In this document: one piece after another, positions 21,363-34,178 of the stretch
Layout: each line of letters starts with the position of its first letter
Numbering within the stretch: position 1 is the first letter of the stretch
Source of the DNA: Spironucleus salmonicida
Taxonomy: Eukaryota; Fornicata; Diplomonadida; Hexamitidae
Direction: 5' to 3'
Length of the DNA: 64,000 bases
Assembly: GCA_000497125.2 (NCBI GenBank)
Contig: CM035321.1
Span: 70,001 to 134,000, forward strand
Notes under the pieces: generated by a model
Told to the model about the DNA's origin: nothing
The model's input: only the letters and a program-made list of their open reading frames with translations
Database searches by the model: none
Made by a program: the position numbers and the translations under genes

Positions 21363-23276
21363 ATGAATAGACCATTTTTTTCATAAACATATACAGGTAC
21401 TCCAATTGTAGGTTATCAGGATGGTCCATTATATAATGCGTAGTTTTCTCGCCCATTTGGTATCACTTTTTCTAGTGGTGATTTTTACGTCACTGATCGA
21501 TCTGCACCAACATCTATTCGAAAAATTAATAAATAAGGAGTTACATCTCTCAAATGGTCTAATACTAACCAAGAATTATTGCATCCTACTTGTACTATTG
21601 AACGAAATGGTTTTTATTTTATTGCAGACCGTGGCCATGATAAAATTAGGTATCTGGTTCCAGAAACCGGAACTTTGAAAACATTATTATTATAGAACAT
21701 AAAAGCTCCAAATTAATTATGCTTTTTAAACGAAGATTTACTAGTGTTAGACTAATCTTAACTTTTAAAAGCAACCTTGCATATATCAAAGGCTGAGGTT
21801 ACTGTATTAGGCGTTACGATTATTACTCAGAATCTTAAACGACCAGAAGGGCTATTATATCATTAGGGTAATATTTATATATCTAATACATTAAATCACT
21901 AGATACTAAAATTATCCTTAGACTCGGGATAGATCGAAGTATTTGCAGGAAATCGGGCTGGATTTACTGATGGTCCAGCATTATAGGCTTAATTTCGATC
22001 TCCAACAGCTCTAAGTGCTTTAAATGATAGAATATTTGTTTCTGATAGAGATAATCATACTATTAGAGTTATTAGAAACGGTATAGTGGAATCATTATCA
22101 GTTGGTGGTGCTAGAGGGTATCAAAATGGTGCGTATGATGTTATGAAGTTTAGTGAACCTCACGGTCTATGTGCTATATAGAAAGGATTTTACATTTAGT
22201 TATTTGTATGTGATGTTAAAAATGCATGTATAAGAGTATTAGCAAACGCTAGGTCTGAGGATGCATTTGATGATTTAGAACACGCAGAAGAAGGTTTCAC
22301 TACAAACTAGTAGGAAGATATTAATGAATCAGAATAAAAATTCGTAAAAATTGACGAGTCTCAGAATTAAGACCTATCAGTAAATTTATAGACGCAAGAT
22401 ATACAACTTAGAGACTTTTCAACACTTAATAAACAAAAAAAATAATTGAAAAAAGCAGATTATGCTTATATTCATCCATATGCTGCATTTACTTAAATAA
22501 TGAAGAATAATAGTTTCGATATGGTAAATTTTTAACGCCTTTTTGCAGCATCAAAATTCCTTGAAACAAAAGACATTATTGAATTTCTTTGCACATATAA
22601 TCAAGATTTAATTTATCCGTTAGCTATGGCTTACTTTAACTATTATGAAGTACTTATTGAAGCTATTAATAAAAATGTATAATTAGATAAAAATTTAAAA
22701 ACAATTCTTGTACTAAGAAATCTTCTAGTATATGGTCTATTAACATATAAGGCCTAATTATTTAGATCACTAATTTCTACTCCTAATGCTCATTCATTTT
22801 TGCTTTGCACACTTTCGAAGTCTTTAATCTGTACGAAGACTCGGATATCAGTTAATGGAGAAATAATTGATTTAACTAAAAATGGTGAGTTTAGAAACAA
22901 TAAAATTTAGTATGGTAAAAAAATGCTCTTTTAGTTTGAAATTTAATTAACCTATAAAAGTACAGACAAGGAGGACGAAATGTAGTTTGAAATAGATATT
23001 TCGAGTCCAGTTCTGTCATTATAAAGTAAAACTCATTATTTTGGTCTTTAAAAGTTTCAAACTTATCAGTAGGGTATTGGGAAAATAGATTTATAGGTTA
23101 ATGGAATTGAAGCTGTCAAGGATTCTAAGCTCGCGTTTTAAGTTAATGTTAAAGTAGGATCGAAAAAATAAAATATTAAAGTACGATTTAGTGGTGACTA
23201 AGCTGTAAAGGTTTAAGATAGTGTTAGCAGAATAATGTAATTGTAATAATAACATGTTCTGATTACGATTGACTGA
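21363..23276 (+). CDS. NHL-repeat beta-propeller protein
   Basis: 637 residues. Residues 1 to about 290 hold NHL repeats: GYQDGPLYNAQFSRPFGITF, AGNRAGFTDGPALQAQFRSP, then IFVSDRDNHTIRVI and GYQNGAYDVMKFSEPHGLC. Each has the G-x-x-D-G-P-x-x-x-A-x-F-x-x-P-x-G-I signature, making a propeller of about six blades. Residues 330-400 are polar. The C-terminal 240 residues form a separate mixed domain with QRLFAASKFLETKDIIEFLC, which may be a BTB-related fold with a following beta-rich end; this is uncertain. NHL propellers bind proteins or RNA. No signal peptide, so intracellular. Starts 53 bases from the divergent small membrane gene. Confidence 0.75.
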
Positions 23277-23335
23277 GTAGTATTAAATTATTATATATTT
23301 ATATATTAAAATATTGATATAATTTAAATTCCGCA

Positions 23336-24523
23336 ATGAATAAATTAATTGCAGTTGAGGCATGCAGATGTTTATCCGTTATTTAAGATATGATAGATAC
23401 TTTAGAGTAATTATAGTTAGTAACACCTAGTCTATTTGGTACAGTTGATATAGAATCTGTTTTTGGTTAAAGACTTTCAGATTTACTTAGAGAATATTCA
23501 AGAAAAAGACTTGCATTGGAATCAGCTTTAGCAGAATAAGCTACAGTACGTGCTGGAGGATTCAAATCTCGTTTAAAATCTCTTGAAAAGAAAATTGTTA
23601 ACTGTACTAAAGAGTATAAGTTAGAGGTTGAGAAGCTAACTATGGAGTTTTCTGTTTCTAGAGAATTTTATAGTAAATTAGTATCAAATGGTGTTAATGT
23701 TTAATAATTATTACCATAGTAGTAAATTTAGATAGGAGGCGGTGGCGGTAAGTCTATGGCATCTGGATCAGTAGCCTAAGAATAACAACAATCAATTGGA
23801 TAAGCTGGGGCGGTCTAATAGTATTCATCTATTTAGGATTTAATTCACATACTAAAAAATATGCATAATGTTGTAAAGCTTAATATGAATACATCCGTAT
23901 AGTAGGAATAAAATAGAAAACAACTAATATCATAGCTCACATAATCAGAAAGATAACAGTAAAACACTCATGCTTCCTTATTGAAAGAATTTGACCTATT
24001 ATTTAATTAAAACAAGTAATAAGAATCTAGTTTAAATGATTAAATTAGCTCTGTCAACAATCAGCTGAATCTTAATGCAACAAACGCTGACTCTACTGCG
24101 AATAAACTATTATAATAAGCCAGTACTGCTGAAACAGATGACGCAACAAATTTCACATAATAAATTGAGTAAATTAAAGCTTCAATGAATGAACTAGGAA
24201 GAAAATTAACTGACCTTAGTAAAAAATAAAAAGAGTAGAGTTCATAAGTAAATAGGGATAAGAGAAGAGCATTTGTAAATATTAGAGATAATATTCATAA
24301 ATTTGATTAAAATGCAAAGAAATTAGATGAAGATATATTCAGATTAAAACATGAGATCAGATTAAGCGATACTAGAATTTCCTAACTAGATGAAATTATT
24401 GCAGAATATAAAAAAGATAAAACGTATAGAGATTCTTTAGGAGACTAAGCAGAAAAAAAGAAAGAGCGTTGGGAAATGTTCTGGGAACTTGCGCCTGAAT
24501 GTTATATTGAGAGAGAAGATTGA
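23336..24523 (+). CDS. Glutamine-rich coiled-coil protein
   Basis: 395 residues. N-terminal 130 residues form a helical region (LREYSRKRLALESALAEQA), then a glycine/glutamine linker with a GGGGG run near residue 135. Coiled coil resumes to the end, with a tryptophan-containing terminus (ERWEMFWELAPECYIERED). Most glutamines are TAA or TAG. The pattern suggests a cytoskeletal or axonemal structural protein, but I cannot name it. The PWP1 gene starts 62 bases downstream in the same orientation. Confidence 0.65.
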
Positions 24524-24585
24524 CATTTTATAAATATATTATTATATAGATATTATTATATACACGTTTCATTTTCCACTTCAGA

Positions 24586-25908
24586 ATGATATCATCGCTA
24601 ACATTGATCGACTTGCCTTTAAGACAGAAGCCTTAAGCATACAAAGCCACAACCTAAGACCGAATAAATTTAAACACTTTAAAATAAGAAGAATTAGTGC
24701 ATGAATAGGTTGTTTTGCCAGAATTGGTAAAGTAAGAAAATATAGATGTCAATGAAGAATCATCATCTGAAAATCATTAATAGTTTTAAAATTGTGCAGA
24801 ATAATTTGATGATTCGGATTCAGATATGGATGGGTTCGAATACACAAAGAATGATAACGTATTTGTTACATGTAGATCGGCAGAATTAGGTTATGTTGAT
24901 GTTATGGTTTTCAATAGACGTGGAGATTTTTTCCTACATCACAATTACTAGCTGCATTATCTTCCACTTTCATCAGTACCAGTTGGGTTTAATCCTTATA
25001 CCAAAGAAACAGGAAATTTTGTTGCAATTTCTGGTACAACAAATGAAATTGAACTATTCGATTTAGATGTTTTAGACTCAATTCAACCAGACCTAGTATT
25101 AGGTGGAAATAAAGTCGTTAAAAACAAAAAAGGGAAAAGAGTGGAATTATAGAGACCAGGAAGTCATAACGGCTCAGTGCTAAGCCTTACATGGAGCAAA
25201 TTACATCCAAATATTTTAGTTAGCGCAGGTGAAGATACAATAAAAGTTTGGGATTTATCTACATAAAAATTGGTAAGCAATATTGAATCTCATGATGGTG
25301 TGGTAAGTTAGGTTAGATTCCACGCTGAAATTTCATAAATTATGTTAAGTTGTGGTCTTTCTGATCGAAAAATTATTATTCATAATTTTGCTAATGATAC
25401 GCATACTGTTATATATACCAGTGATGTAGATTTTGAATAATGTGAATGGTATGGTAATTCGGTAATTTTTACTACTGAAGATGGAAAAATTGGTATCGTT
25501 AATGTTGAAAAATGTGAATTGGTGAGCATATTCCAATGTTTTCAAGAATAAAAATCTAAGCCATTAACTGCCCTTGCTATACACCCATCTGGTAATATTG
25601 TTATTGTTGGAAGTCCAGAAGTTAAAGAAGTTGCAATTTTGCTAGTTAAAGACGGCTAATTTTAATTGCACTCTTTACATTAAACAGGTTAAGTTTTTTC
25701 TGCATTGTTTATGCCGGGATATGATTCATATGCATGCACACTTGGTCATGAAAATGGTAATATATCTCTATTTTAAGTTTATTCGCGTATTGGTGTTGAA
25801 AATATTTCATCATTTGTAGATAAACCAGAAATGTTCATGGAAATGAAAGACTTAAAGGTGTTTGTAGAATAAGATGATAATGATGATAATGACAACGTAG
25901 AATAATGA
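24586..25908 (+). CDS. PWP1: Periodic tryptophan protein 1 (WD40 ribosome-biogenesis factor)
   Basis: 440 residues with the PWP1 layout. An acidic N-terminal region (to about residue 85) precedes the family-specific section FFLHHNYQLHYLPL and GNFVAISGTTNEIELFDLDV, with the diagnostic I-x-x-F/W-D-L-D-V-x-D-S. A lysine-rich insert (VVKNKKGKR) follows, then WD repeats SVLSLTWSKLHPNILVSAGE and IKVWDLS. An acidic tail closes the protein. PWP1 is a chromatin- and rRNA-linked protein needed for ribosome production in the nucleolus. Length is close to yeast and human PWP1 (about 500-575). Convergent with the H2B gene, stops 12 bases apart. Confidence 0.9.
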
Positions 25909-25919
25909 ATTTTTGATTT

Positions 25920-26432
25920 TCACTTCTTAGCTTTACCTTTAGGTATTGGTGCAGGCGCAGGTGCAACTTCATCCTTAGGGGCTGCTACTTTAGGATCATT
26001 CTGAGATGGCTCTGCTTTATCTTAAATTTCAGCAGATATAGACTTTTCATATTTAAGCATAGCCTTTTTATACTTATCTTATACTTCCTTATATAACTCG
26101 TCTCCTAATATCAATTTGCAAGCCGCCTCAACTTAAGCTGCTCCTAATGTTGATCTTTACTTAATTTTTATCATTTAAAAAGAGGTACTTGTAATCTTTT
26201 CAAACATATCGAAAGTAAACGAATTAAGTGCATCCATTGCTTGCTTTGAAATACGTAAATCAGAAGCAAGTGAGCGGAAAATTTTATAAATATAATTCTA
26301 AAATGTAGGTCGTGCACGACGAGCACGGCGGGAAATAACTACTGCAGATGCAGTAGAACGAGTATGCGATGTATCAGATAGATTCTCATTTAAATGAGAA
26401 TTGTCTGCTTAGGAAATTTCGGAACGATCCAT
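25920..26432 (-). CDS. Divergent histone H2B with long tails
   Basis: 170 residues. The histone fold lies at about 45-135: RPTFQNYIYKIFRSLASDLR aligns with H2B Y-S-I-Y-I-Y-K-V-L, then ISKQAMDALNSFTFDMFEKI with H2B I-S-S-K-A-M-x-I-M-N-S-F-V-N-D-I-F-E-R-I, then RSTLGAAQVEAACKLILGDE with R-S-T-I-T-S-R-E-I-Q-T-A-V-R-L-L-L. The N-terminal tail is S/T-rich and only weakly basic except for a cluster of arginines near residue 38 (SRRARRAR). The C-terminal tail is about 35 residues longer than normal, rich in A, P and K. Tail composition points to a variant H2B, not the bulk histone. Length and tails are unlike canonical H2B (about 120). Confidence 0.85.
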
Positions 26433-26532
26433 AATTACTAAGGAAAGGGAAAATTCTATCAATATATAGTATATTAAAGATATTATTATTAAGAGTAATA
26501 ATATTATATAAGAATATAAGAATATAATTATT

Positions 26533-26841
26533 TCAAATTACTTTTTACAATTTTTCCTCAACATTCTTAACATCCTACAAAATATTCTCAAAGTCAACAC
26601 CGTTACCAGCTCCAGCTCTTGCTTTGAATTTCTTTTACTATACTAATAACCACTCTTTTACATTCTCAGCCCCTTAAATTTAATCAGCCATTTGTGCAGC
26701 AGTTGCGAAAAGTTTGGCTTGTATCGCCGTCAAAAAATCAAGCAACAAGTCATCTTCTGCTTACTATGCTAATGCAAAACATGAAGGGAGTGGATTTTAT
26801 GAGGAAGACAGTAGAGCACAAATTTGCTATGACACAGACAT
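26533..26841 (-). CDS. Small helical protein of unknown function
   Basis: 102 residues from ATG at 26841. N-terminal CALLSSSQNPLPSCFALAQQ, then a predicted helical pair (DDLLLDFLTAIQAKLFATAA, VKEWLLVQQKKFKARAGAG), then an acidic-hydrophobic end. All-alpha and soluble. The gene lies 100 bases downstream (by transcription) of H2B and precedes it in no obvious operon. Possibly a small subunit of a larger complex; no family recognised. Confidence 0.55.
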
Positions 26842-26955
26842 TAGAGGAGTTCCCTAATAACTGTAAACTAATGTATTATAATATATATATTTACAAAATA
26901 GCAATTACTCCATAATTAACTTGAAATTCAAAAACAAGGTGAAAAGATTCCAAAA

Positions 26956-29610
26956 TCACTTCTTCTAATGCTGCTTACTTTTTTTAGAACCTTGGTCCTT
27001 ATGGCCACTAGTTTGACCTTTTCTACCATTTCTATTATTATTGTTACTTTTCCAACTTACTTTTTCTGATGACATTTTAATTTCTACACCTTCAATACTA
27101 CATAATCCACACCCGGTTACTAGACCTTCTTTGGTCTTTATTTCAATTTTTCTAGCACCACACTCACAGAATTCCCCTAGTATTAAAGGTTGACCTTGAG
27201 GTAAATTTGCTGTAGCTTAACAAGATGTACATGTTATTTAAGAGCTGCTAGGAATAGAGAAATTATCTAAATATAATTTTGACTAAAGGTAAATTTATTA
27301 CTAAATTTTTTCAGATTTGCCAACAGGCTTTTCGATTTAAATATCAAATTCGTCAATTGTAATTTTAAACTTTTCTTCTATCTTAGCTGAAGTCTAAGAT
27401 CCTAAAATTAATTTATCACATCCTCCTTTTGAACAAGCAGGACAGTCTGAAATATAATTGTTTCTCAATGATAAAGGACAACTTTAGTTCATGCATTGGT
27501 TACAAGTTAAACCTTTTCCGTCTGATTTGTACCCAAATTCTTCTAAATCTTTTACCATATCTTCATTACCATCTGTGTAACATTTAGGGCAAAAATTAGT
27601 TCTTTTTTCACCTGCAGCCGAAATTGGCGGGCAATTACAATATGCACATCGAATTTTTTGAATTTCATAATGTTTTTAACACTATATTACTGAATAAATA
27701 CGATCGCAAGTTCCACAATAAATACGCTGTGGAATAAGTGATATGAATTTTGTGAATTTATTACACTATGGACACGAAATAAAAGGTTTTCCTGCAGATT
27801 TAATAGTTTGAAATTTAGATTCAAAAAGTTAATCTAGTAGATTGATATTCTACTTAAAAAATTAAAATTTATTAAGATATTTTGTTAATTGTTCATTAAT
27901 CATTTTAACTTTGGAAATTTTTCCTTCTGCCACTTTATTTAAATCTTACTCCATTTTAGATCGGAGATTAGGGGCAACTAGTTCTTTATCAATCAGTTTT
28001 AATCCTTAAATTAACTGAATGCCAAGTTGAGTTGGTTGTAATTAACGCTTTCCTGGTAAAAGCTAAACATAATTTCTATCTTATACATTCTGTATATGCT
28101 AAGCCATAGAAGCATCTGTACCAATTAGATTCTTCTCCATCAAACTTAATAAATTTGATTCTGTTAAATAAGTTGGGGGTGTTGTGTATTTTTCTTTTAG
28201 ATTCAATTCATAGAAATCAAAAACATCATCTTTTTAATAACTTATTTATGTAACTTCGTATTATTCATCATCTGCTAAATCTGACTGCTTATATAATATT
28301 TACCATCCAAACGTAATATATTCTTTAGATTTAACATGAAATTTATGTTATTCACATTATAGCTCTACAGTTTTAATATAAAATTCTGCATCAGGCATTA
28401 AAGAAGCTAAAAAATTCTTACAAATCATATTATAAAATGATAAGTCCATTCCAGATAAATCTTAAGCACATTTTGAAGTAGGTGTAATAGGAGGATGATC
28501 TCCAGCATCTACTCCACTTCTAGGCTTTGCACCATACTTGTTTATTGTTTCAATTGCATCATAAGCATAATTAAATTTGATATTCTTAATAACTTCCATA
28601 AAATTAAATTCTTTTGGATAACTTGTAGATTCTGTTCTAGGATAGGTTAAATATCCTTAAAGATATAAAAATTCAGCTTTATACATAGACTCTTATGGCG
28701 ACATATTTAGTGATGTCGAAGCTAATTTCAACATTGCAACTGTATTCAAAGCAATAGGTTTTACTGATTTAGATTTACTTTACTTAATGCTTATTACCTT
28801 TACTTTTCCACCATTTAATTATTTAATAATATGTAAACCCATGTCTTATTCAAAAATTTTATTTTCTGAAATAAAATCAATTTTTTCAATATTTCCTTTA
28901 GAATCTTTGATTTAAACATCAACATTATAATATCTTTTAGGTTTAAAGTTTAGTATTTCCAAATGACGTTCAACACAAAATGCTAAAGTTGGAGTCTAGC
29001 ACGGACCATAACTTATACAATTAGTTTAAAGGTTAGAATATTTTCCAGATAGAAACTATGTTTAAAAACGTGTAAATGCAACACCTACTTTTAAATCTAA
29101 CTCTTGTCTTACCTCAACTGCATCAGATAAATATTAATTTGGTTTATCAACTTTTCCTAATTATCTAGTTATTTCTTCTTTAGTTAAAGCTGAGAATCTT
29201 AATCTAAAAATATCACCATTAAACTTACCAATAGACTTTAGCACTTCAAAACAAATATTTTCCCCTTCTCTATCATTATCTAATGCTAGTATAATATATT
29301 TAGCATTTTTGGACAAAGCTTATAATTATCTAATGATTCCACCTGCTCCTTTTGTAGTTTCATACTCTACACCTTTCTGTTCTAATAATTCTTCTTCCGG
29401 TGTTTACCAAGACTGTAGTTTAGTATTAAATATAATTTGATATAAATGGCCTGCGACAGATGTGGAAATTGCTTATTTAGCTTATTTAAAAGAAAATGGG
29501 AATGAATAAACAGGAGTAGATGATGAACTCTAAGAAGATACATTTGGTGATAAAAGTCTTGCAATAGATTGAGCGATTGAAGGTTTCTCAGAAATAAATA
29601 ATGTGGTCAT
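26956..29610 (-). CDS. TOP3: DNA topoisomerase III (type IA), beta-like
   Basis: 884 residues. N-terminal Toprim domain starts LFISEKPSIAQSIARLL and includes ALDNDREGENICFE, the acidic D-x-D-x-E site. The type IA core holds FTRFQTQFL, ISYGPCQTPTLAFC and the catalytic Tyr-323 in LTYPRTESTSYPKEF. The motif R-T-E-[ST]-x-x-Y-P-x-x-F is closer to TOP3B than to TOP3A. The C-terminal 250 residues carry several C-x2-C or C-x-C pairs typical of C4 zinc fingers, ending in a basic tail. The enzyme passes single DNA (and for TOP3B, RNA) strands. Length is near human TOP3B (862). No frame breaks. Confidence 0.92.
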
Positions 29611-29656
29611 TAAAAGGAATGGTAATAATATTTAATAAAATGATATAAATTAATGA

Positions 29657-30871
29657 TCATTATATCCATTTCCATTGAATATCAACAGCATCAAGAGCAT
29701 CACAAACCCATTCTGGAACTTTCTATTATTCAGTAAACCAATTACGTAAAAAAATAGAGACAAATTCATCTAATTTCTCCGTTTATATAGATTCTCTAAC
29801 TTAACTCATTAAATTTAACAAATAATAAACATTATGGGCACTAACCAATTATCCACCGACACTTTCACCTTCTTTAAATAGAATATTTAACCTTGCTTTA
29901 GTAAATCCGCTAGAGCAAGCTTCACACCCACAACCCTCTTCGATAACAGTAAAATCATTGCAATAAGCTTCTCTAGTTAAATATAATTCTCCTTTACCTG
30001 TAAGTGCTGTACCAAAGCGACCTGTCCTAGTAGCATATACGCAATCAAACATATCAACACCTAAGCATGAACAAGTTACTAAATCAACAGGAAAACCCAC
30101 GCCCATAAGATAGCGTGGTAAATCTTGCGGAAGATTTATTGTACAATAAAGAACTGTTCTCCAAAAGTCATCTTTAGCCTCACCACCAGAGAGTCCACCA
30201 ATTGCAATTCCTCCGAATGATTCTTTCCTTTCAGTAATATCTCTAATACATTAGTCTCTATTTCCATTTTTAGTACAATCCAAATGACCTTGACAAATAG
30301 CAAATAATGCTTAATTCTAGGTAGTATGTGCAGAAATGCATCTGTCTAACCATCTAGTAGTCCTTAGTGATGCCTCAGCTATACGCTCTGCATCATTAAC
30401 CTTATCTAACTAAGCAGACACAACATCATCTAAGCACATTATAACATCTGTTCCAATCGCTTGCTATGTCTTAATAGAAATTTCAGGGGTTAATAACTCA
30501 GAAAATCCAGTAACTGGGGATATAAAAGTTACGCCCTCTTCGGTCAATTTCGACAGTTTAAGCAATGATACCATTTAAAATCCTCCAGAATCAGTTAAAA
30601 AGTTATTCGGCCAACGCATCAAATTATGTAAGCCACCGGTTTATTCTAAAACTGGGATACCTGGCCTCTAATTTAAGAAGTAAGTATTAGATAACATAAT
30701 TTTAGGGTTAAGAGTCTTAATTTGTTCGGTAGTGAACCCCTTTAATGTTCCTTATGTCCCAACTGGCATATAAACTGGAGTTGCTATATCAGCATGAGCT
30801 AAGGTAAATGTTCCAAGCCTAGCATGTTTATATTTCTTATGCTAAGTATATTTTGCTGGCCCACGTCCCAT
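29657..30871 (-). CDS. QTRT1: Queuine tRNA-ribosyltransferase catalytic subunit
   Basis: 404 residues, same length as human QTRT1 (403). Conserved blocks in order: ADIATPVYMPVGTQGTLKGF, LSNTYFLNQRPG, LTDSGGFQMVSL, FAICQGHLD, IAIGGLSGGEAK, the nucleophile region CLGVDMFDCVYATRTGRFG, and the zinc site GCGCEACS with a later histidine (SAHNVYYL). It swaps guanine for queuine at position 34 of His, Asn, Asp and Tyr tRNAs, in a complex with QTRT2. All active-site aspartates (including the D of MFDCVY) are kept. Start at 30871 gives MGRGPAKYTQHKKYK. Its stop lies 46 bases before the ATG of TOP3 on the same strand. Confidence 0.93.
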
Positions 30872-30929
30872 TTAAAGAACAAGTTATATAATATTTATTA
30901 TATAATTATATAATTATTTTAACCTTTCC

Positions 30930-31727
30930 TCACTTCGCTAACCACTTTTCTCTTTTCTTCCCACTGTATTTACTCATTGGTCTAATATCATCTCCCTTTT
31001 CGGCAGCCTGGACTTTCTTGCGCAAAATCCACTCTCTACTATGTTTGTCCATTTTGGTGCTTAAAACGCGTCCGCCATTACCTAAACGCTTGGTTTTGAT
31101 ATCACTAACTTTTCCAATTCGTTTATCGCCAGTAATTCCTCCGGTAAGGACCAAAAAAATCTTTTTCGCCTTTGCGGAATGAGGAAAATCGACTATCAAC
31201 TCGCCTGCAAACCCAGCATCTCTAGATGCATCTAGAATAAGCTTCAGCTGCTTATCATCCTCTGGATAGAATTAGAAGACTGCTCGTGCACCTGGTTTCA
31301 GACACGAAAATAAACTAGAAAATAGACATAATAGTCGTTTATACGGATTTTCAGTATTGTCATTAGAGTAACAGAGCCATTAGAGGCATGAAATTGAAAA
31401 ACAACCATCGAACTGACCAGGCTAGAAAGGTAAGCCTTTACCAGCATCTAGAAGTAACAGCGAGTCGGATTCATTGAGCTTAAGCATGTCCATCGAAATA
31501 TCAAGTGCAATTGTGAGATATCCTTATTCATTTGCGTAATTTGTTGAAATTCCACTTCCAGCTCCAATCTCCAATAATAATGCTGGTGCTTCCATAGATA
31601 GAAGCTCTAACGCCCTGTCTGTGAGCTGCAATTGGACATCATTAATTCTGGTATTATCGTTGTATTGTGCAGCCGTCTCAGCGTTGTAATACATATCAGC
31701 AGGTCCTGTATTCTCTGGTCTTACCAT
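30930..31727 (-). CDS. BUD23: 18S rRNA (guanine-N7)-methyltransferase BUD23
   Basis: 265 residues. It begins [20 protein letters not shown], the characteristic R-P-E-x-x-x-P-P-E-x-F-Y start of the family. The SAM-binding loop [13 protein letters not shown] follows, then the acidic LDISMDML, the family's C-terminal [13 protein letters not shown] and the basic YSGKKREKW. Bud23/WBSCR22 methylates G1575 (yeast numbering) of 18S rRNA during small-subunit maturation and needs TRM112. Length matches yeast (275) and human (281). Upstream kinesin stops 34 bases before this ATG. The 58 bases to the TGT gene are AT-rich. Confidence 0.92.
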
Positions 31728-31760
31728 ATTAAAGTGGCTAATGGAGTGGAATTAAAAATA

Positions 31761-34133
31761 TCAGTCAACGTTGGTTAACCATCCTTGCTTTAAATTTTTA
31801 AGCTTTTCAACAATATCAGGGTTCTGAGAAGCAAGCTGCTACGCCACATTTTATCCTTGAATTGGCTTGTAGATAAAATTCTTTTAAATTGAAGAGTCTT
31901 AAATTTTAGTCTTATAAGCATCATATTCAAGCTGTAACTTTCTAATCTAATCGTCTTTATCTCTTGATAAAGTGTGCTTGTCCTACTTCAACTTTTATAT
32001 TAATGTAGATAAGTCTTTAATTTGCAGTAACATCCTTTCATTCGTTTGATCAGAAATCGTGATTCTTTAAATTAATAACTAAATTTCCTATTCTTTCTGT
32101 TATATCTATGAACCAGACTATTCGTGCAAAAACACGTACTCCAAATTCTGTTTTTCTAATGTCATTATTGTATACTTAATCTGTTCAAGCTGCTACTAGG
32201 AATCTACAAAACGATCGTTTGAAAGCTCCAATCGCTATTTAAATAACTGGCATTGCGACTGCTCATTTCGCAATGAAATCACCATCTGTTTAAGCTTGGT
32301 TATCTCGATATCCTACTTTTATGTCAAAGATAGATTTTCGTTGCCAGTCAGGTCCTTTTCACCATCGTTTCCATCGCTAAATCCTCTCAGCCTGTTGTTG
32401 TCCGCCGTTAAAGTAAGAATCTTTTAGTCGTACTCTTCGACTTCCTGTTCGTTCTGGAACGTCAGCTGCTAAATCTGCTATTCCATGAGGATTTTTTTGG
32501 ATTTTTCTTCTGAAAGCAGATTTTGGAATTCGACGCATTTTTCGTCTTTAAGTATGATTTTCTGCTGTATTTACTCCATTTGAGTCTGCATTTACTTGTA
32601 GTTCAAAATTTCTTCTTTCATCTCCAAATTTTCTTGCAGAAGTAGCTCGATTTCAGCGTCATTTTGCTTCATTTGAGAGGTCTCTGCCGACTCATTTTGT
32701 TGTGCCGGAAGAGCTGCAAGTTTCGTCTCAAGATCTTTGATATCTGCCTCGTAATTTTACTTCATCAAATATTTGGCCTCGTTAGCCTTCTCTAGCTGAG
32801 CTATCAATGATGCGATTCTAATATTCGCATCAGAACCGATTTCATGTTATATCATTTCTGTCTGCAACTCTCCGTTTTCGTCAGATATTGGATTTTACTG
32901 GCCGCTCATACAAAGTAAAAGGTCATCCTATGTTGGAATTTTGACTTCAGATTCTCCAAATTTCTCTTTATACCAGTCAATAGTCTTAGATTGCATGTCA
33001 ATGAATTATTTTTAGCCTAATACTTGTTATTATAGTTTTTCAATAATTGCCATTAACTCTTTGACGGATTTTGTAGCGTTTACTTTAACTTTATTCTTAA
33101 TGCATTTAGCTCGCTTTCCAAAATCTAGAGTTGAAATAGTTTCATCTCTATTGAAAGGATGTGGGGAAACGGCAATTAATAATGTGGTTTTAGAATTTCC
33201 TCCTAAGGATTCTTATAATAATCTTGTGAGTTTTGAATCTCTAAATGGGATATGGCCTTTAAGTTTACCTTCAGATGCTTCAGCTAAGGCTTTGATACAA
33301 AGGCCTAATGCAGTAAGCGATCCATTAATATTTTTAGCTTCTTCAAGTCTTTAACCAACCACTCCTGTTTTACCAATCTTTTCAGATCCTGCTAAATCAA
33401 CTAAACACATTTTTCCTTCTTATTTCGAATTGTCTGTTTTATTATGTTAAGATACATTAATGATAATAACAGTATGTGAACGAGATGATACTGCGTTCAT
33501 AGAAGTTGCAGACACCGCACGATTTGAATCACCAATATTGATGACGGTGATAATATCTTCAGGGCAACAAACTTATGTTTCTACTGCATTTTCAACATAA
33601 ATTCCTCTATCAGGTGATTCTCTTATCTTCAAATTTTCATGATCAGGTCCTCTAGCTAATAAATCATTGACTTACTCATTATAAATTTCTAAGAAAGAAC
33701 AACGAATGGAGTATTCGATATCGTTATTATCAGAATGTAATATATGGTTAAATATATCTTCAGCAGATCTGGGTATAATTCCCTTTCCTTCATCATCATT
33801 GACATCTGAACCAAACATTGAAAATGATTTTCCAGCACCAGTTTGCCCATATGATAAAATAGTACCATTATATCCCTACAAAATTTACTTAACTGTATCA
33901 TTAGCTGCCATATTATACACATCTCTTTATGATACTCCAGGTGGATAAACTCTATCTAGACAATATTTTTTAGTTCCCAAACCACCTTCTAATTCTATCT
34001 CAAGATTTTGCTCATCTATAAAATTGCATACCATCTATTCAGGATCTTTACCAGCTTCAATAAACTCTTTTCTCTCACGGCTATTTATAGGTCTAAATCT
34101 ACAAAGTACTCTGACACTTGCTGCTTCTGCCAT
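31761..34133 (-). CDS. Kinesin-1-type motor protein
   Basis: 790 residues. Motor domain 1 to about 335: [16 protein letters not shown]-loop GQTGAGKS at 96-103, switch I region [11 protein letters not shown], switch [18 protein letters not shown], and [13 protein letters not shown] at the neck. The sequence around switch II and the neck linker follows conventional kinesin. Residues about 340-760 are coiled coil with a break near 410-440 ([20 protein letters not shown]). The C-terminal end is short and lacks the I-A-K inhibitory tail of animal kinesin-1. The P-loop has alanine and serine where most kinesins have S/T and T (GQTGAGKS instead of GQTGSGKT), still a functional Walker A. Plus-end cargo transport is the expected role. 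Confidence 0.92.
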
Positions 34134-34178
34134 TTTTAGATTTATGAAATGATTTTATACTATATTATTAAATATTAA

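Noticed and set aside
29035-29075. Apparent frameshift in the topoisomerase gene near the FTRF motif
   Set aside because: Recounting the run of five T (minus strand) restores a continuous frame with FTRFQTQFLSGKYSNL.
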